A stretch of 53,375 bases of DNA from JBNLAN01 sp050302175 (GTDB lineage: Bacteria; Pseudomonadota; Zetaproteobacteria; Mariprofundales; Mariprofundaceae), in the NCBI GenBank assembly GCA_050302175.1, contig JBNLAN010000037.1:1-53375 (forward strand), written 5' to 3'. Of this stretch, positions 42,845-50,384 are shown piece by piece (positions within the stretch are counted from its first letter, which is position 1; each line of letters opens with the position of its first letter). A model generated the notes under the pieces. It saw nothing but the letters and a program-made list of their open reading frames with translations, made no database searches and was not told where the DNA came from. A program made the position numbers and the translations under genes.

Positions 42845-43339
42845 TCATTTTTTGGTATTCATCGCTCCATACATAAAGGAGAGGCTGTCTTTGTAGCGCT
42901 CAACCAGACCGCTACTAAAACGATCCAGTGCCAGCACCAGAAATTTCAATACTGAGATAGCAATATTGCCATGCTTCTCACACAGATGTGCGAACTGCTG
43001 GCGCGGCAGTCGCGCTACCCGGCAATCACTCAACGCCTTGGCCGTACCTACATGCGGTTTGCCGCCGACAAAGCCGAGAATACCAGCCACATCGCCGGGA
43101 TCGAGCTGAATACGCAGGGTCGTACCCAACTCAAAACGCTGCTCGGTGCTCACTTCGATATTGCCCTCGAGCAAAATAAGCAGATCGTCATTATCAGTGC
43201 TGCCTTCGCGATAAAGCACATCACCCTGCTTATGGGATGTGCTATTCAGATGCCGTGCAAACAGCGCAATATCTTCGCTGCCCATTTCGGCACAAAGCGG
43301 TGCGTCAGCGATCTCCCGGACCTGAACAGAATAACTCAT
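42845..43339 (-). CDS. Stand-alone cyclic-nucleotide-binding-domain protein
   Basis: The protein has 164 residues. A cNMP-binding beta-roll (about 25-140) is visible: SHKQGDVLYREGSTDNDDLLILLEGNIEV, then LDPGDVAGILGFVGGKPHVGTAKAL in the phosphate-cassette position, then RVARLPRQQFAHLCEKH. The cassette lacks the RxA of cAMP receptors, so ligand binding is doubtful. No helix-turn-helix follows; the chain ends after one helix, so it is not a transcription factor by itself. AGGAGA precedes the ATG by 8 bases. It may regulate a partner by protein contact. Confidence 0.86.
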   Translation of the reverse strand: MSYSVQVREIADAPLCAEMGSEDIALFARHLNSTSHKQGDVLYREGSTDNDDLLILLEGNIEVSTEQRFELGTTLRIQLDPGDVAGILGFVGGKPHVGTAKALSDCRVARLPRQQFAHLCEKHGNIAISVLKFLVLALDRFSSGLVERYKDSLSFMYGAMNTKK

Positions 43340-43431
43340 CCTATCTTCTCCTGAATCTGGAATAGGCGAAGCTTTCCCCGGCCTGAATTAAGAATAGATG
43401 AAAACACGCGAGGCCATCACTGTCTGCTCAG

Positions 43432-43662
43432 TTATTCAGATGCCTCCTCTCTCTTTTCTCCGTATAGCGTCTGGATCAAGCCCAGAAACATATAGATTCC
43501 CATTCCAGCCAGTGCCAGCCCGATAATGGCCACGAACTCCGGAAGATTGGCCGGATCACCAAAATCGGTTTTCGAGATATGCACCGATACCACCCCGGTG
43601 ACCACCACGACCAAAACCAGCGTCACAACATTCATCTGTATCTGCTTTTGCAATAGATTCAT
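43432..43662 (-). CDS. Small two-helix membrane protein
   Basis: The protein has 76 residues with two hydrophobic helices (about 13-28 and 43-64). A short loop (SKTDFGDPANLPEF) separates them, and the C-terminal tail is charged (YGEKREEASE). I do not recognise a family. The ATG at 43662 is 5 bases after a consensus AGGAGG; a GTG six bases upstream overlaps that site and is unlikely. A likely promoter lies at 43710-43739. Codon usage looks normal, so I consider it a real gene. Confidence 0.75.
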   Translation of the reverse strand: MNLLQKQIQMNVVTLVLVVVVTGVVSVHISKTDFGDPANLPEFVAIIGLALAGMGIYMFLGLIQTLYGEKREEASE

Positions 43663-43709
43663 CTGCACCTCCTGATCAGCCTCAGGATATTACCCGAGTG
43701 TTTTAGTCG

Positions 43710-43739
43710 ACTATAGACCCGTTTCAATCCATCATGCAA
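43710..43739 (-). promoter_or_regulatory. Predicted sigma-70 promoter of the two-helix protein gene
   Basis: On the minus strand TTGCAT (43734-43739) and TATAGT (43710-43715) are spaced by 18 bp. The start of transcription would be about 40 bases before the ATG at 43662. The -10 matches five of six consensus bases and the -35 four of six. Confidence 0.45.
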
Positions 43740-43808
43740 GCTCTGCAGCGTTCCCTGTTTTCCCACTCTGCATTTTCATCCCGAATTTCAGCGCATATTC
43801 CGGCGTAT

Positions 43809-43840
43809 AAAAAAAGAACAGCCCGGCAAAAGCGGGCTGT
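43809..43840 (-). terminator. Rho-independent terminator of valS
   Basis: On the minus strand ACAGCCCG and CGGGCTGT form the stem around a 7-base loop. They are followed by TTCTTTTTTT. It begins about 33 bases after the valS stop and should end the pepA-to-valS group of transcripts. Confidence 0.9.
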
Positions 43841-43872
43841 TTGAAAGCATTTGAAGATCGTCAAACCTAGCG

Positions 43873-46536
43873 CTACAGCGCCTTAAGCCTTGCCTCTGCT
43901 GCTTTCAGCTCTGCAAGCTTGGCGCAATTCTCATCAAGCTCGCCGCGCACCTTGGCCACCACCGCCTCAGGTGCGGAATCGACAAACTTCGGATTGGCGA
44001 GCCTGCCTTCGAGTTTGGAGACTTCGGATTCAAGCCTGGCGCGATTTTTTTCGATGCGCGCCAGCTCCTCGCCAACATCCACCAAGCCGGCCAGCGGCAG
44101 ATAAACCGTTGCAGCACCTAGCGGCGCCACTGCGGCACCTTCCAGCTCTTCACCCTCGGCAAGCCAGTCCAGCGTTTCCAGCTTGGCCAGTGACATCATC
44201 ATCTCCTGCTGGCTTTCAAGGTCGGCACGCACGGAAGACGAACACGCCACACTTGCCGAAATGCGCTTGCCGGGGTTCACATTCATCTCACCGCGCACCG
44301 AACGAATGGCCGAAACCACATCCTTTACCGCATTCATGCACCGTGCCGCATCTTTCATCGCAGCAGAGAGCTCTCGCTTGGCAGGCCAGTCCGCGCTTAC
44401 TAACCGCGCATCCGCCCCATGCAGCTCCTGCCACAATGCTTCCGAAATGAAAGGGCAGAACGGATGCAACAGTTTCAACCACCCTTCCAGGGCGGTCAGC
44501 ATGGTGATCTGTGTTTCACGCTTTTCCGCTGCATCTTCTCCATAGAGAGAAACTTTCGCCGCCTCGACATACCAGTCGCAATAGGTGCCCCAGATAAAGT
44601 TATAGAGCGCAGCTGCCGCTTCATTGAAGCGATAATCTTCCAGTGCCGCGTCCACTTCACGCACTACATTGTCCAGCTCACAGAGAATCCAGCGGTTCAC
44701 GTCGGACTTCGGTTCGAATGCGCTGTCCGGCGCCACCTCACCCCGGTTCATGAACACGAAACGCGCCGCGTTCCATATTTTGTTCATAAAGCTGCGATTG
44801 CTGTCGATGCGGCTCTCATCGAGCTTCACATCGCGGCCCTGCGTTGCCATGTGTGCCAGAGTGAAGCGCAGCGCATCACCGCCATATTTATCGGCCATCT
44901 CCAGCGGGTCGATCACGTTGCCCTTCGATTTGGACATCTTCTGCCCCTGCGCATCGCGGATCAGGGCATGAATATAAACATGTTTGAACGGTACCTTGCC
45001 GGTAAATTTCATGCCCATCATGATCATGCGGGCTACCCAGAAAAAGATAATATCGAAGCCGGTCACCAGCACATTGGTGGGGTAGAAATCCTCCAGCTCT
45101 TTGGTCTGCTGCGGCCAGCCGAGCGTCGAAAATGGCCACAGGCCGGAGGAGAACCAGGTGTCGAGCACATCCTCATCCTGACGAATATTCCCGCTCCCGC
45201 AGCCTCCGCAGCACTCGGCATTGCTGCGGGATACGGTGATATGATCACAGTCATCGCAATACCAGGCGGGAATGCGGTGCCCCCACCAGAGCTGGCGGGA
45301 TATGCACCAGTCCTGAATGTTGCGCATCCACTCGAAATAGGTCTTCTCCCAGTGCTTCGGCACAAACTCGATATCGCCATCCTCCACGGCCTTGATCGCA
45401 GGCGCAGCCAATGGCTTGATATCCACATACCACTGATCGGTGAGATAGGGCTCCAGCACCGCATGCGATCGGTCGCCACGCCCGATCTGGTGCGTGTGCG
45501 GCTCGATTTTCTCCAGCAAACCCTCCGCCTCGAGATCGGCCACGATATATTCGCGTGCTTCGTAGCGCTCCATGCCGCGATACTTCTCGGGCACGACCGC
45601 ATCGTCGATCATGTGTGCGGTGGAGGTAAAGATGTTGAGCATTGGCAGGTTGTGGCGCTTGCCCACTTCGTAGTCGTTGAAATCGTGCGCCGGGGTAATC
45701 TTCACGCAACCGGTACCGAACTCAGGATCCACATATTCGTCTGCAATCACCGGGATGGTGCGGCCGGTGAGCGGCAGGATCAGCTCTTTCCCGATCAATG
45801 CCTTGTAGCGTTTATCATCCGGATGCACGGCTACCGCCGCATCGCCCAGCATGGTCTCGGGCCGGGTGGTGGCAACAATGATGCTCTTGGTCGGATCGTC
45901 GGCAAAAGGGTAACGCATATGCCAGAAGTGGCCAGCCTCCTCCTCATGCACCACCTCCAGATCGGAAACAGCCGTTTCCAGCACAGGATCCCAGTTAACC
46001 AGACGCTTGCCGCGATAAATCAAACCCTCTTCATGCAGACGCACAAACACTTCGCGCACCGCTTCCGAGAGCCCCTCATCCAGTGTGAACCGCTCGCGTG
46101 ACCAGTCGCAGGAGAAACCGAGCCGCTTGGACTGACGGGTGATGGTGCCCCCCGAATGAGCTTTCCACTCCCACACACGATCAAGGAATTTCTCGCGCCC
46201 CATATCGCGGCGATGCACGCCCTCTTTGTCCAGGAGTCTCTCCACCACCATCTGCGTGGCGATGCCGGCATGGTCGGTGCCCGGCTGCCACAGGGTCGGG
46301 TGCCCCTTCAGCCGTTTCCAGCGAATCAGAATATCCTGCATGGTCGATGAGAAGGCATGCCCCATATGCAAACTGCCGGTGACATTCGGCGGCGGAATCA
46401 CGATACAATACGGATCCTTGCCGGGTTCATCGTAGCGCGGTGCAAAGGCATCGGAACCGAGCCACTGCTCACCCACTGCAGGTTCAATGGATTGCGGGTC
46501 GTAGGCCTTGGCCAACTCTGGAACGGACTGGGACAT
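43873..46536 (-). CDS. valS: Valyl-tRNA synthetase
   Basis: The protein has 887 residues and charges tRNA-Val with valine in the cytoplasm. It has the class I signatures PPNVTGSLHMGH (HIGH-type at 57-60) and KMSKS (533-537). The editing domain carries TTRPETMLGD. A zinc-ribbon-like CDDC/CCGGC insertion lies at about 427-446. The C-terminal coiled coil (about 815-885) is the tRNA-binding arm. It lies 11 bases after the PopZ-like gene and is followed by a clear terminator. Confidence 0.98.
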   Translation of the reverse strand: MSQSVPELAKAYDPQSIEPAVGEQWLGSDAFAPRYDEPGKDPYCIVIPPPNVTGSLHMGHAFSSTMQDILIRWKRLKGHPTLWQPGTDHAGIATQMVVERLLDKEGVHRRDMGREKFLDRVWEWKAHSGGTITRQSKRLGFSCDWSRERFTLDEGLSEAVREVFVRLHEEGLIYRGKRLVNWDPVLETAVSDLEVVHEEEAGHFWHMRYPFADDPTKSIIVATTRPETMLGDAAVAVHPDDKRYKALIGKELILPLTGRTIPVIADEYVDPEFGTGCVKITPAHDFNDYEVGKRHNLPMLNIFTSTAHMIDDAVVPEKYRGMERYEAREYIVADLEAEGLLEKIEPHTHQIGRGDRSHAVLEPYLTDQWYVDIKPLAAPAIKAVEDGDIEFVPKHWEKTYFEWMRNIQDWCISRQLWWGHRIPAWYCDDCDHITVSRSNAECCGGCGSGNIRQDEDVLDTWFSSGLWPFSTLGWPQQTKELEDFYPTNVLVTGFDIIFFWVARMIMMGMKFTGKVPFKHVYIHALIRDAQGQKMSKSKGNVIDPLEMADKYGGDALRFTLAHMATQGRDVKLDESRIDSNRSFMNKIWNAARFVFMNRGEVAPDSAFEPKSDVNRWILCELDNVVREVDAALEDYRFNEAAAALYNFIWGTYCDWYVEAAKVSLYGEDAAEKRETQITMLTALEGWLKLLHPFCPFISEALWQELHGADARLVSADWPAKRELSAAMKDAARCMNAVKDVVSAIRSVRGEMNVNPGKRISASVACSSSVRADLESQQEMMMSLAKLETLDWLAEGEELEGAAVAPLGAATVYLPLAGLVDVGEELARIEKNRARLESEVSKLEGRLANPKFVDSAPEAVVAKVRGELDENCAKLAELKAAEARLKAL

Positions 46537-46547
46537 GAAAACTTCCT

Positions 46548-47258
46548 TTATTTCTTATCTGACGGCGAATCTGAGGGTGGCTTGCCGACAAGGTCGGATG
46601 GCAGGTATTGCAGAATCACCTCCCGCACCAGCTCCGGCACCTGTTGAGAAAGGCGTGCAACGATCACACCGCTCAACTCATCAATCAACTGCTCAAGCTC
46701 CTCTTCGCTCATCGCAGCAGGCGCCTGCTGTGCTGCTGCAACCGGCTTTGCCTGCTCGACCGGCTTCGCTCGCTCAACCGAACTCTCCGGAGCCGTACTT
46801 TCCGGCTGCTTTTGCGCAGGTGCGGCATCATCTTTCCGGGCAGTTTTATCGCCCAATCTGCGAAATGGCAGGGCCACCTGAGAGGTCTCGAGCAGCATCT
46901 CCCGGGTCAACAGCATGCGCTCGTCATCTTCGGGCTGCACGGGGCTATAGACCGGCGCTTCAGAAGAGGCATTTTCAGGAGGGGTCTCTTGTAGAGCAGG
47001 TGTAGATGTAGCGGACGTGGATGGAGCAGGCGCCTCACTCTTTTCTACCGGTTTTTCGGTCTCGGCAGCCGCATCGTCTTCCGCGTGTGCCGGACCACCC
47101 TCCAGATCGGCATGCCTGAGATCTTCGAGCAACGCCTTGGCTTTGACGCGCTTGCTCTCGACGGATTCGTCGTCTGCGACATCCTGATTGCCGATCTGAT
47201 TACCCAACAGCTCATTCAGGCTGGCCAGAATCTCGTCAATGCTCGGTTCTTTCCCCAT
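46548..47258 (-). CDS. PopZ-like (DUF2497-type) protein encoded next to valS
   Basis: The protein has 236 residues. The N-terminus MGKEPSIDEILASLNELL closely follows the EPSMEEILASIRRII-type motif that opens PopZ/DUF2497 proteins. The centre (25-180) is acidic, Pro/Ala-rich and disordered. The C-terminus (185-221) is a helical block of the form LEQLIDELSGVIVARLSQQV then PELVREVIL, like the PopZ oligomerisation region. In alphaproteobacteria popZ is also the gene just before valS. PopZ builds polar condensates that hold chromosome origins and regulators. The assignment rests on motif and synteny, not on an alignment. The ATG 47258 removes six weak residues after a TTG. Confidence 0.75.
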   Translation of the reverse strand: MGKEPSIDEILASLNELLGNQIGNQDVADDESVESKRVKAKALLEDLRHADLEGGPAHAEDDAAAETEKPVEKSEAPAPSTSATSTPALQETPPENASSEAPVYSPVQPEDDERMLLTREMLLETSQVALPFRRLGDKTARKDDAAPAQKQPESTAPESSVERAKPVEQAKPVAAAQQAPAAMSEEELEQLIDELSGVIVARLSQQVPELVREVILQYLPSDLVGKPPSDSPSDKK

Positions 47259-47306
47259 GCACGGATGATAGCGCAAACCATCGCAAAACCAACAGCGACT
47301 GAATAT

Positions 47307-47861
47307 TCAGAATGTCATCTTGATATTGGCATTCGCTCCGGAAAAGGAGAAGGTCATTCCCGCTCCCACTGTTTCATTTTTCCAGTAGGAAAGCCATTCG
47401 GCTCCAAGCGAAAGGTTCGACCCCATACTGAAATCAATTCCGCCTCCATAACTCAGGCCTGTTTTGCTGATCATGGCGTTCAGTGCTGCCACATTGGAGA
47501 AACGTTCCATTGTGGCTGTCGTGGTTCCGAAAGCGCCATAGATTCGACTACCTTCGCTTAACGGTAACATTAGCTTGAACAGCACGGAGGTGAAATCATG
47601 CATCTGAAATCCGAGCGTGTTGCCGGTGGCCGGATAGACCTTCTCGGTCTTGCGGGTCACTCCATAGCGCAACTCCATGCCGATATACGGGCTCACATCG
47701 GTGAAGTAGTTGATATAACCGCCTCTGGGACGACCGCTCTGCGTAAGCCCCGGCTCGTTGTATTCAAGGTTGAATATGCCGTAGGCGACACCGAACCCAT
47801 CACGGGCCTGCGCCAGCCCCGGAACGGTTAACAGCAACAGCATCAGGAATATTTTTTTCAC
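47307..47861 (-). CDS. Small outer-membrane beta-barrel protein
   Basis: The protein has 184 residues. A signal peptide (MKKIFLMLLLLTVPGLAQA, cleavage before Arg) is followed by about eight amphipathic beta strands, and the chain ends KMTF. The Phe end is the barrel-insertion signal. The size and strand pattern fit an OmpA/OmpX-like eight-stranded barrel; no ligand can be inferred. The start codon is GTG at 47861 with GGGAGG 5 bases before it. A promoter candidate sits at 47898-47925. Confidence 0.85.
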   Translation of the reverse strand: MKKIFLMLLLLTVPGLAQARDGFGVAYGIFNLEYNEPGLTQSGRPRGGYINYFTDVSPYIGMELRYGVTRKTEKVYPATGNTLGFQMHDFTSVLFKLMLPLSEGSRIYGAFGTTTATMERFSNVAALNAMISKTGLSYGGGIDFSMGSNLSLGAEWLSYWKNETVGAGMTFSFSGANANIKMTF

Positions 47862-47897
47862 ACGGACCTCCCTGCCCTTCCTTCGCGGATACAGCGC

Positions 47898-47925
47898 AAT
47901 GTAACGGCAATTCAGCCGGTGACAA
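47898..47925 (-). promoter_or_regulatory. Predicted sigma-70 promoter of the small barrel gene
   Basis: On the minus strand TTGTCA (47920-47925) and TACATT (47898-47903) are 16 bp apart. They would give a leader of about 30 bases before the GTG at 47861. The -35 is good (five of six), the -10 moderate. Confidence 0.4.
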
Positions 47926-47973
47926 TGTGATGCGGGTTATTTATTGCTATCCGCATAGCCGCCAAGCCAACAC

Positions 47974-49176
47974 CTAACGACGAACTTTCTCGAGTAACGT
48001 TTTTCGAACCTCTTTCAAAAGCAAATCTGTATCTTTGGTTCTTTTGGCATAGCTTGCATCCACGTCATAATACATGGCTTCTGATGCAGTTATCTTCCCA
48101 ACCGGGTTATAGAACAGCCCCAGAAAATCATCATCCACATCAGTATCGAAATAGTGTTCCTTTACCGAATCATCCCCCCCAAACAATATCCATTTGTCGA
48201 GCTCGATATTCAGCCGAATAACACGGTAAAGATCGTTCAGCGTAGCATTCGGTTTGGAAAGAAGTTTCTTGGTAAGGCTATCGAACCAGCCGCTCTTCGT
48301 ACCCAGACCTGATCTGTCGTCCAATAGAATGACATGGCTGCCCATGACAAACTCCGATTGCCAGACCAACGTCATATCGAGCTCCTGCTCGCTAAACTCG
48401 GGAATCGCTTTTAGAGCTATCTCTGCCAGGCCGCTGCCAAAATTCCCCGACTGCGCGAACTCATCGAACACCCGCAATGCGTTCCTTATAAGCGTGGTCG
48501 CCACCAGCTTATCGATCAACGACCTGCCATGTTCCATATTGGCTCGCCAGAAATTCAGATCGGCAACCAGCAACTCGATCGCTTTTTGTCGGTTACCCGC
48601 CTGCCACTCGAGCACTGCCTTGGTGAGATAGAGGCGCTGGGCAAGCCTGACAGGCCCTACCCTCCAAATTGCAGCATCCACCAAAGCGTTGTCCTGGATT
48701 GCAGCCCTATAACGTATCAGATGGGCATATCTTGTAAGAAGTTCCCGGTTCTTGTTCAGAACACTCTCGATTACTGCTCTGTCCCCTAGTTTATCCAGGC
48801 ACGATGAATCGGGATCAGGTCTGCAAAGATGGCCTTTTTTTCCATGAAACTCTATTTCGTTACGGTTCTCCGGAAAAACAACCTCAACAAAAGAGCCGGA
48901 CGCCTCCGCGGCCAAAAGTCGATCTATGCGTTCTTGCCCAAAACGAGCGGGATCACCGCCCGCCGGGGCATCGAATCCCATTCGATAGACATAGCCATTG
49001 TCTGCAGCAGAGATGGGGATCGGCGGCAAGGTTCTGAAAGCCTGGGCTTCCGGCAACAACTCCTCATCAGGCAAATTGATGGCAATAAGTAATACCAGCA
49101 GAAACAGCGTGGTACCCGTAACAGTAAGAAGCATCCATTTCAGGTAAACGACAAAACGAGCCGAATGATGAGCCAC
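47974..49176 (-). CDS. Unrecognised membrane-anchored protein
   Basis: The protein has 400 residues. One N-terminal membrane helix (about 12-32) is followed by a soluble, mostly helical domain that should face the periplasm. Residues 45-70 contain a DNGYVYRMGFDAPAGGDPA segment. The only cysteines in the soluble part are a pair near residues 117 and 125 (HLCRPDPDSSCLD), which may form a disulfide. No family is recognised. The start codon appears to be GTG, two bases after the holC stop, so it is translationally linked to holC. Confidence 0.75.
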   Translation of the reverse strand: MAHHSARFVVYLKWMLLTVTGTTLFLLVLLIAINLPDEELLPEAQAFRTLPPIPISAADNGYVYRMGFDAPAGGDPARFGQERIDRLLAAEASGSFVEVVFPENRNEIEFHGKKGHLCRPDPDSSCLDKLGDRAVIESVLNKNRELLTRYAHLIRYRAAIQDNALVDAAIWRVGPVRLAQRLYLTKAVLEWQAGNRQKAIELLVADLNFWRANMEHGRSLIDKLVATTLIRNALRVFDEFAQSGNFGSGLAEIALKAIPEFSEQELDMTLVWQSEFVMGSHVILLDDRSGLGTKSGWFDSLTKKLLSKPNATLNDLYRVIRLNIELDKWILFGGDDSVKEHYFDTDVDDDFLGLFYNPVGKITASEAMYYDVDASYAKRTKDTDLLLKEVRKTLLEKVRR

Positions 49177-49178
49177 TG

Positions 49179-49616
49179 CTAGTTTTTGCCCAGGTACTGC
49201 GGCTCCATGCCCAACTGCCGATAGGTACGAAATCGTTCGCGTGCTGCTGTTTTCAGCCCCTCATCCCAGCCATCCACAAAGTCGACGACATTTGCAAACC
49301 CATCGAGATCGGGAGGCAGCTCCAGGCCGCCATTAATCAGCACCTCGGGCTGATTGTCACGCACCACATCCAGCGCCAGCAGGATCGGTTGCGTGGCATT
49401 CTCTTCCGCCTTTTTCCCGGCGATTCCATGCGCCAGAAATGATTCGGGATGAATGGTCCAGAGCCGTTCGTCGAGCGCCGCCATAAAGGCTGCATCCGGG
49501 CAGAGCACCAGCACATGCGGTGTAAGCCTGCCGCGCCGCAGCAGCAGCCGGGCTATGCCCTCCACCCGATCGGGCTGCTCCAGATGCTCGAAATAGACTT
49601 TGGCTTCTTCAGCCAT
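49179..49616 (-). CDS. holC: DNA polymerase III chi subunit
   Basis: The protein has 145 residues, the normal length. It contains the HolC pattern: an opening VYFEHLEQPDRVEGIARLLLR, ALDERLWTIHPESFLAHG, and QPILLALD. It also has the late FANVVDFVDGW with KTAARERFRTYRQLG. Chi joins the clamp loader to single-strand-binding protein. The order pepA-holC-valS of E. coli is kept, but with a PAP2 gene before holC and three genes after it. It overlaps the PAP2 gene by 8 bases. Confidence 0.92.
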   Translation of the reverse strand: MAEEAKVYFEHLEQPDRVEGIARLLLRRGRLTPHVLVLCPDAAFMAALDERLWTIHPESFLAHGIAGKKAEENATQPILLALDVVRDNQPEVLINGGLELPPDLDGFANVVDFVDGWDEGLKTAARERFRTYRQLGMEPQYLGKN

Positions 49617-50361
49617 TCGCCGCTCGTCCTTTCCACCACTGCATGAAGAACCACAGCGCCAACAGTGGCATCACCAGCCCCAGCACCGAGGCCGTGGATG
49701 GCTGGATATGATAGCCCAACCCCAGCACTACGGCCGAAATCAACAGTAATACCGCCGGAACCTTCCATGCCCACTCCGAGCTCTCCCATGCTTTCTGCGG
49801 CATGGCAGCAAGCCACTGCCAGCACGCAATCTGGCAGAGCACGCCAACACCAATACCTGCCGCAACATCCAGCGGAAAGTGCACACCGCCATAAATGCGC
49901 CCATAGGCGGCGAGCGCAAACAGGAGCGCTCCCGCCCAGGCGCGCCAGTCGCGCACACCGAACAGCAACAGGCAGAGCATCAACATCGCACCCGCAGAAG
50001 TGGCGTGCCCGGAAGGAAAGCTATGCGCCTGCAAGGCATCACCCAGCACATGCACATCGGAAAACAGCGCCGGCGGGCGCGGCATCTCGAACAGGCGTTT
50101 CAGAATCTGCGCCACGATGCCCGACAGAATAAATGCCAGCAAACCTGCCAGACCCATACGCAGATTTTTCAGCATCAAGACAAATAAAATCAGCGCGATC
50201 ACCAGCCCATCGCCAAAACCGCTGATAATCCCAAGCACCGCATCTTTAATGGGGGTGTTTGCCTCATTGATAAGTTGAAACAAGGGAGTGTTCCAGAGAT
50301 AGGCAGGTAGCAGCAGCAACAGGCAGGCGGCGAATGCCACAACCTGCCAGCGGGTAGTCAT
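49609..50361 (-). CDS. PAP2-family membrane phosphatase
   Basis: The protein has 250 residues with six membrane helices. The three phosphatase motifs are present: KRLFEMPRP, SFPSGHATS and GRIYGGVHFPLDV. Members dephosphorylate lipids such as undecaprenyl diphosphate or phosphatidic acid on the periplasmic face. An undecaprenyl-diphosphate role would fit cell-wall synthesis but is inference. The ATG 50361 is 23 bases after pepA; it lacks a clear Shine-Dalgarno. Confidence 0.9.
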   Translation of the reverse strand: MTTRWQVVAFAACLLLLLPAYLWNTPLFQLINEANTPIKDAVLGIISGFGDGLVIALILFVLMLKNLRMGLAGLLAFILSGIVAQILKRLFEMPRPPALFSDVHVLGDALQAHSFPSGHATSAGAMLMLCLLLFGVRDWRAWAGALLFALAAYGRIYGGVHFPLDVAAGIGVGVLCQIACWQWLAAMPQKAWESSEWAWKVPAVLLLISAVVLGLGYHIQPSTASVLGLVMPLLALWFFMQWWKGRAANG

Positions 50362-50384
50362 ACGCGTTTGCGGTGAAGGCGCGT

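Noticed and set aside
44419..46101. Plus-strand open frame of 560 codons opposite valS
   Set aside because: It is wholly antisense to valS, whose motifs and start are certain. It has no Shine-Dalgarno or recognisable domain. Long antisense frames are common opposite GC-rich genes.
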